In this document: piece by piece, positions 14,293-14,843 of the stretch
Layout of the letters: each line of letters starts with the position of its first letter
How positions within the stretch are numbered: the stretch's first letter is position 1
Source: Bacteroidia bacterium
GTDB taxonomy: Bacteria; Bacteroidota; Bacteroidia; NS11-12g; UBA9320
Assembly: GCA_029253325.1 (NCBI GenBank)
Contig: JAQWZS010000237.1
Span: forward strand, 1-14,843
Direction: 5' to 3'
DNA: 14,843 nucleotides
Position numbers and translations under genes: made by a program
The notes under the pieces: generated by a model
The model's database searches: none
What the model was told of the DNA's origin: nothing
Seen by the model: the letters and a program-made list of their open reading frames with translations, nothing else

Positions 14293-14843
14293 GACTTTAG
14301 ATGAGATATACAATCACCCACACTCATTTTATTTTGGTCACCAGTAACTAAGTCTTTTAAAGTAAGAATTGAAGACTCCATTTCATCCTGTCCAATTACA
14401 ATAGCATGTGAAAATCCTTTATTATTGGCGAAATCCAATTGTTTGTTAATCCGTTTTTTATCCGGATAAACCAATGTCGATATTCCCTCTTGTCTAAGTT
14501 TTTGTGCAACTCCAATACCATATACTTGGGTTTCTCGATCAAAATGACAAATTAAAATGGATTGATTATCTGATTTTTGACTATGCCATAAATTTTGTGA
14601 CTCAAGTATCTCATATATACGATCTACTCCAAAGCTAATCCCAACTCCTGAAACATCTTTTAAGCCAAAAATATCCGTTAGGTTATCGTATCTACCACCA
14701 CCAGAAATACTTCCAATACCACTTTCAGGAATAATGGCTTCAAAAATACATCCCGTATAATAGTCCAACCCTCGAGCAAGACTCAAATCAAGCTCTAATT
14801 GAATATTTAATGGGGCATCACCCAAATAACTTACTAGTTCTTT
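14289..14843 (-). CDS. hisS: Histidyl-tRNA synthetase, C-terminal part (start outside window)
   Basis: Charges tRNA-His with histidine in the cytoplasm. Only the last 184 residues are present; the frame remains open to the window edge, so this is a cut gene rather than a truncated one. Visible class II features, by fragment position: the histidine-specific motif LARGLDYYTG at 22-31, SGGGRYDNL at 47-55 and motif 3 GVGISFGVDRI at 66-76. The remaining part, from about 97, is the anticodon-binding domain, opening SILICHFDRE, with later ISTLVYPDKKRINKQLDFAN and a GQDEME segment. HisZ-like regulatory paralogues usually lack the anticodon domain and the intact catalytic motifs, so they are unlikely. 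The TGA stop overlaps the GTG start of the downstream pseudouridine synthase. Confidence 0.95.
   Translation of the reverse strand, partial: KELVSYLGDAPLNIQLELDLSLARGLDYYTGCIFEAIIPESGIGSISGGGRYDNLTDIFGLKDVSGVGISFGVDRIYEILESQNLWHSQKSDNQSILICHFDRETQVYGIGVAQKLRQEGISTLVYPDKKRINKQLDFANNKGFSHAIVIGQDEMESSILTLKDLVTGDQNKMSVGDCISHLKS

Noticed and set aside
1..14843. CRISPR arrays, tRNA or rRNA genes, insertion sequences, defence or toxin-antitoxin genes
   Set aside because: I looked in gaps and on both strands. There are no regular spaced repeats, cloverleaf sequences, transposase motifs or terminal inverted repeats with target duplications, and the genes are nearly contiguous.

Overview
The window is an AT-rich stretch of a chromosome from a member of the Bacteroidota, probably a marine or environmental flavobacterium- or cytophaga-like organism. 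The signs are: a ribosomal protein S1 with the Bacteroidota-type C-terminal tail, a lipoprotein signal peptide ending in LLTNC followed by an acidic stretch, start codons without Shine-Dalgarno sequences, and several upstream boxes resembling the Bacteroidota sigma-factor signature (TTG, about 17-19 bases, TAnnTTTG). The genus cannot be fixed from this sequence. Both ends are cut inside genes: rpsA on the left and hisS on the right.

Left part (1-4078, plus strand): the 3' part of rpsA ends at a clear intrinsic terminator. It is followed by a tightly packed group: an EVE-domain protein, pyrR, pyrB and a type I asparaginase. Gaps are 0 bases, a 1-base overlap, and 9 bases, so this reads as one transcript. 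The group pairs the first committed step of pyrimidine synthesis (aspartate carbamoyltransferase) with its likely regulator and with an enzyme that makes aspartate from asparagine.

Middle part (4079-7191): gyrB (plus) and pfkA (minus) converge on a strong bidirectional terminator. PfkA looks complete but has Asn at the position of the magnesium-binding Asp103.

Accessory part (7192-10952): a surface lipoprotein of unknown function (minus, with its own terminator) diverges from an SSS-family sodium:solute symporter (plus). The symporter converges on a tandem pair of small secreted paralogues (minus) that carry a free-standing module resembling those at the C-termini of bacteroidete surface proteins and phage tail fibres. 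This is the least explained part of the window.

Right part (11084-14843): lon (plus) converges on a minus-strand pair in which the stop codon of hisS overlaps a GTG start of an RluA-family pseudouridine synthase (GTGA), suggesting translational coupling.

The window is mostly housekeeping. No RNA gene, CRISPR array, insertion sequence or defence system is visible, and no gap between genes exceeds about 170 bases. I did not find a clear new biological system. The points most worth a second look are the helix-hairpin-helix tail on S1, the EVE-pyrR-pyrB-asparaginase operon, the PfkA substitution and the paired secreted proteins.
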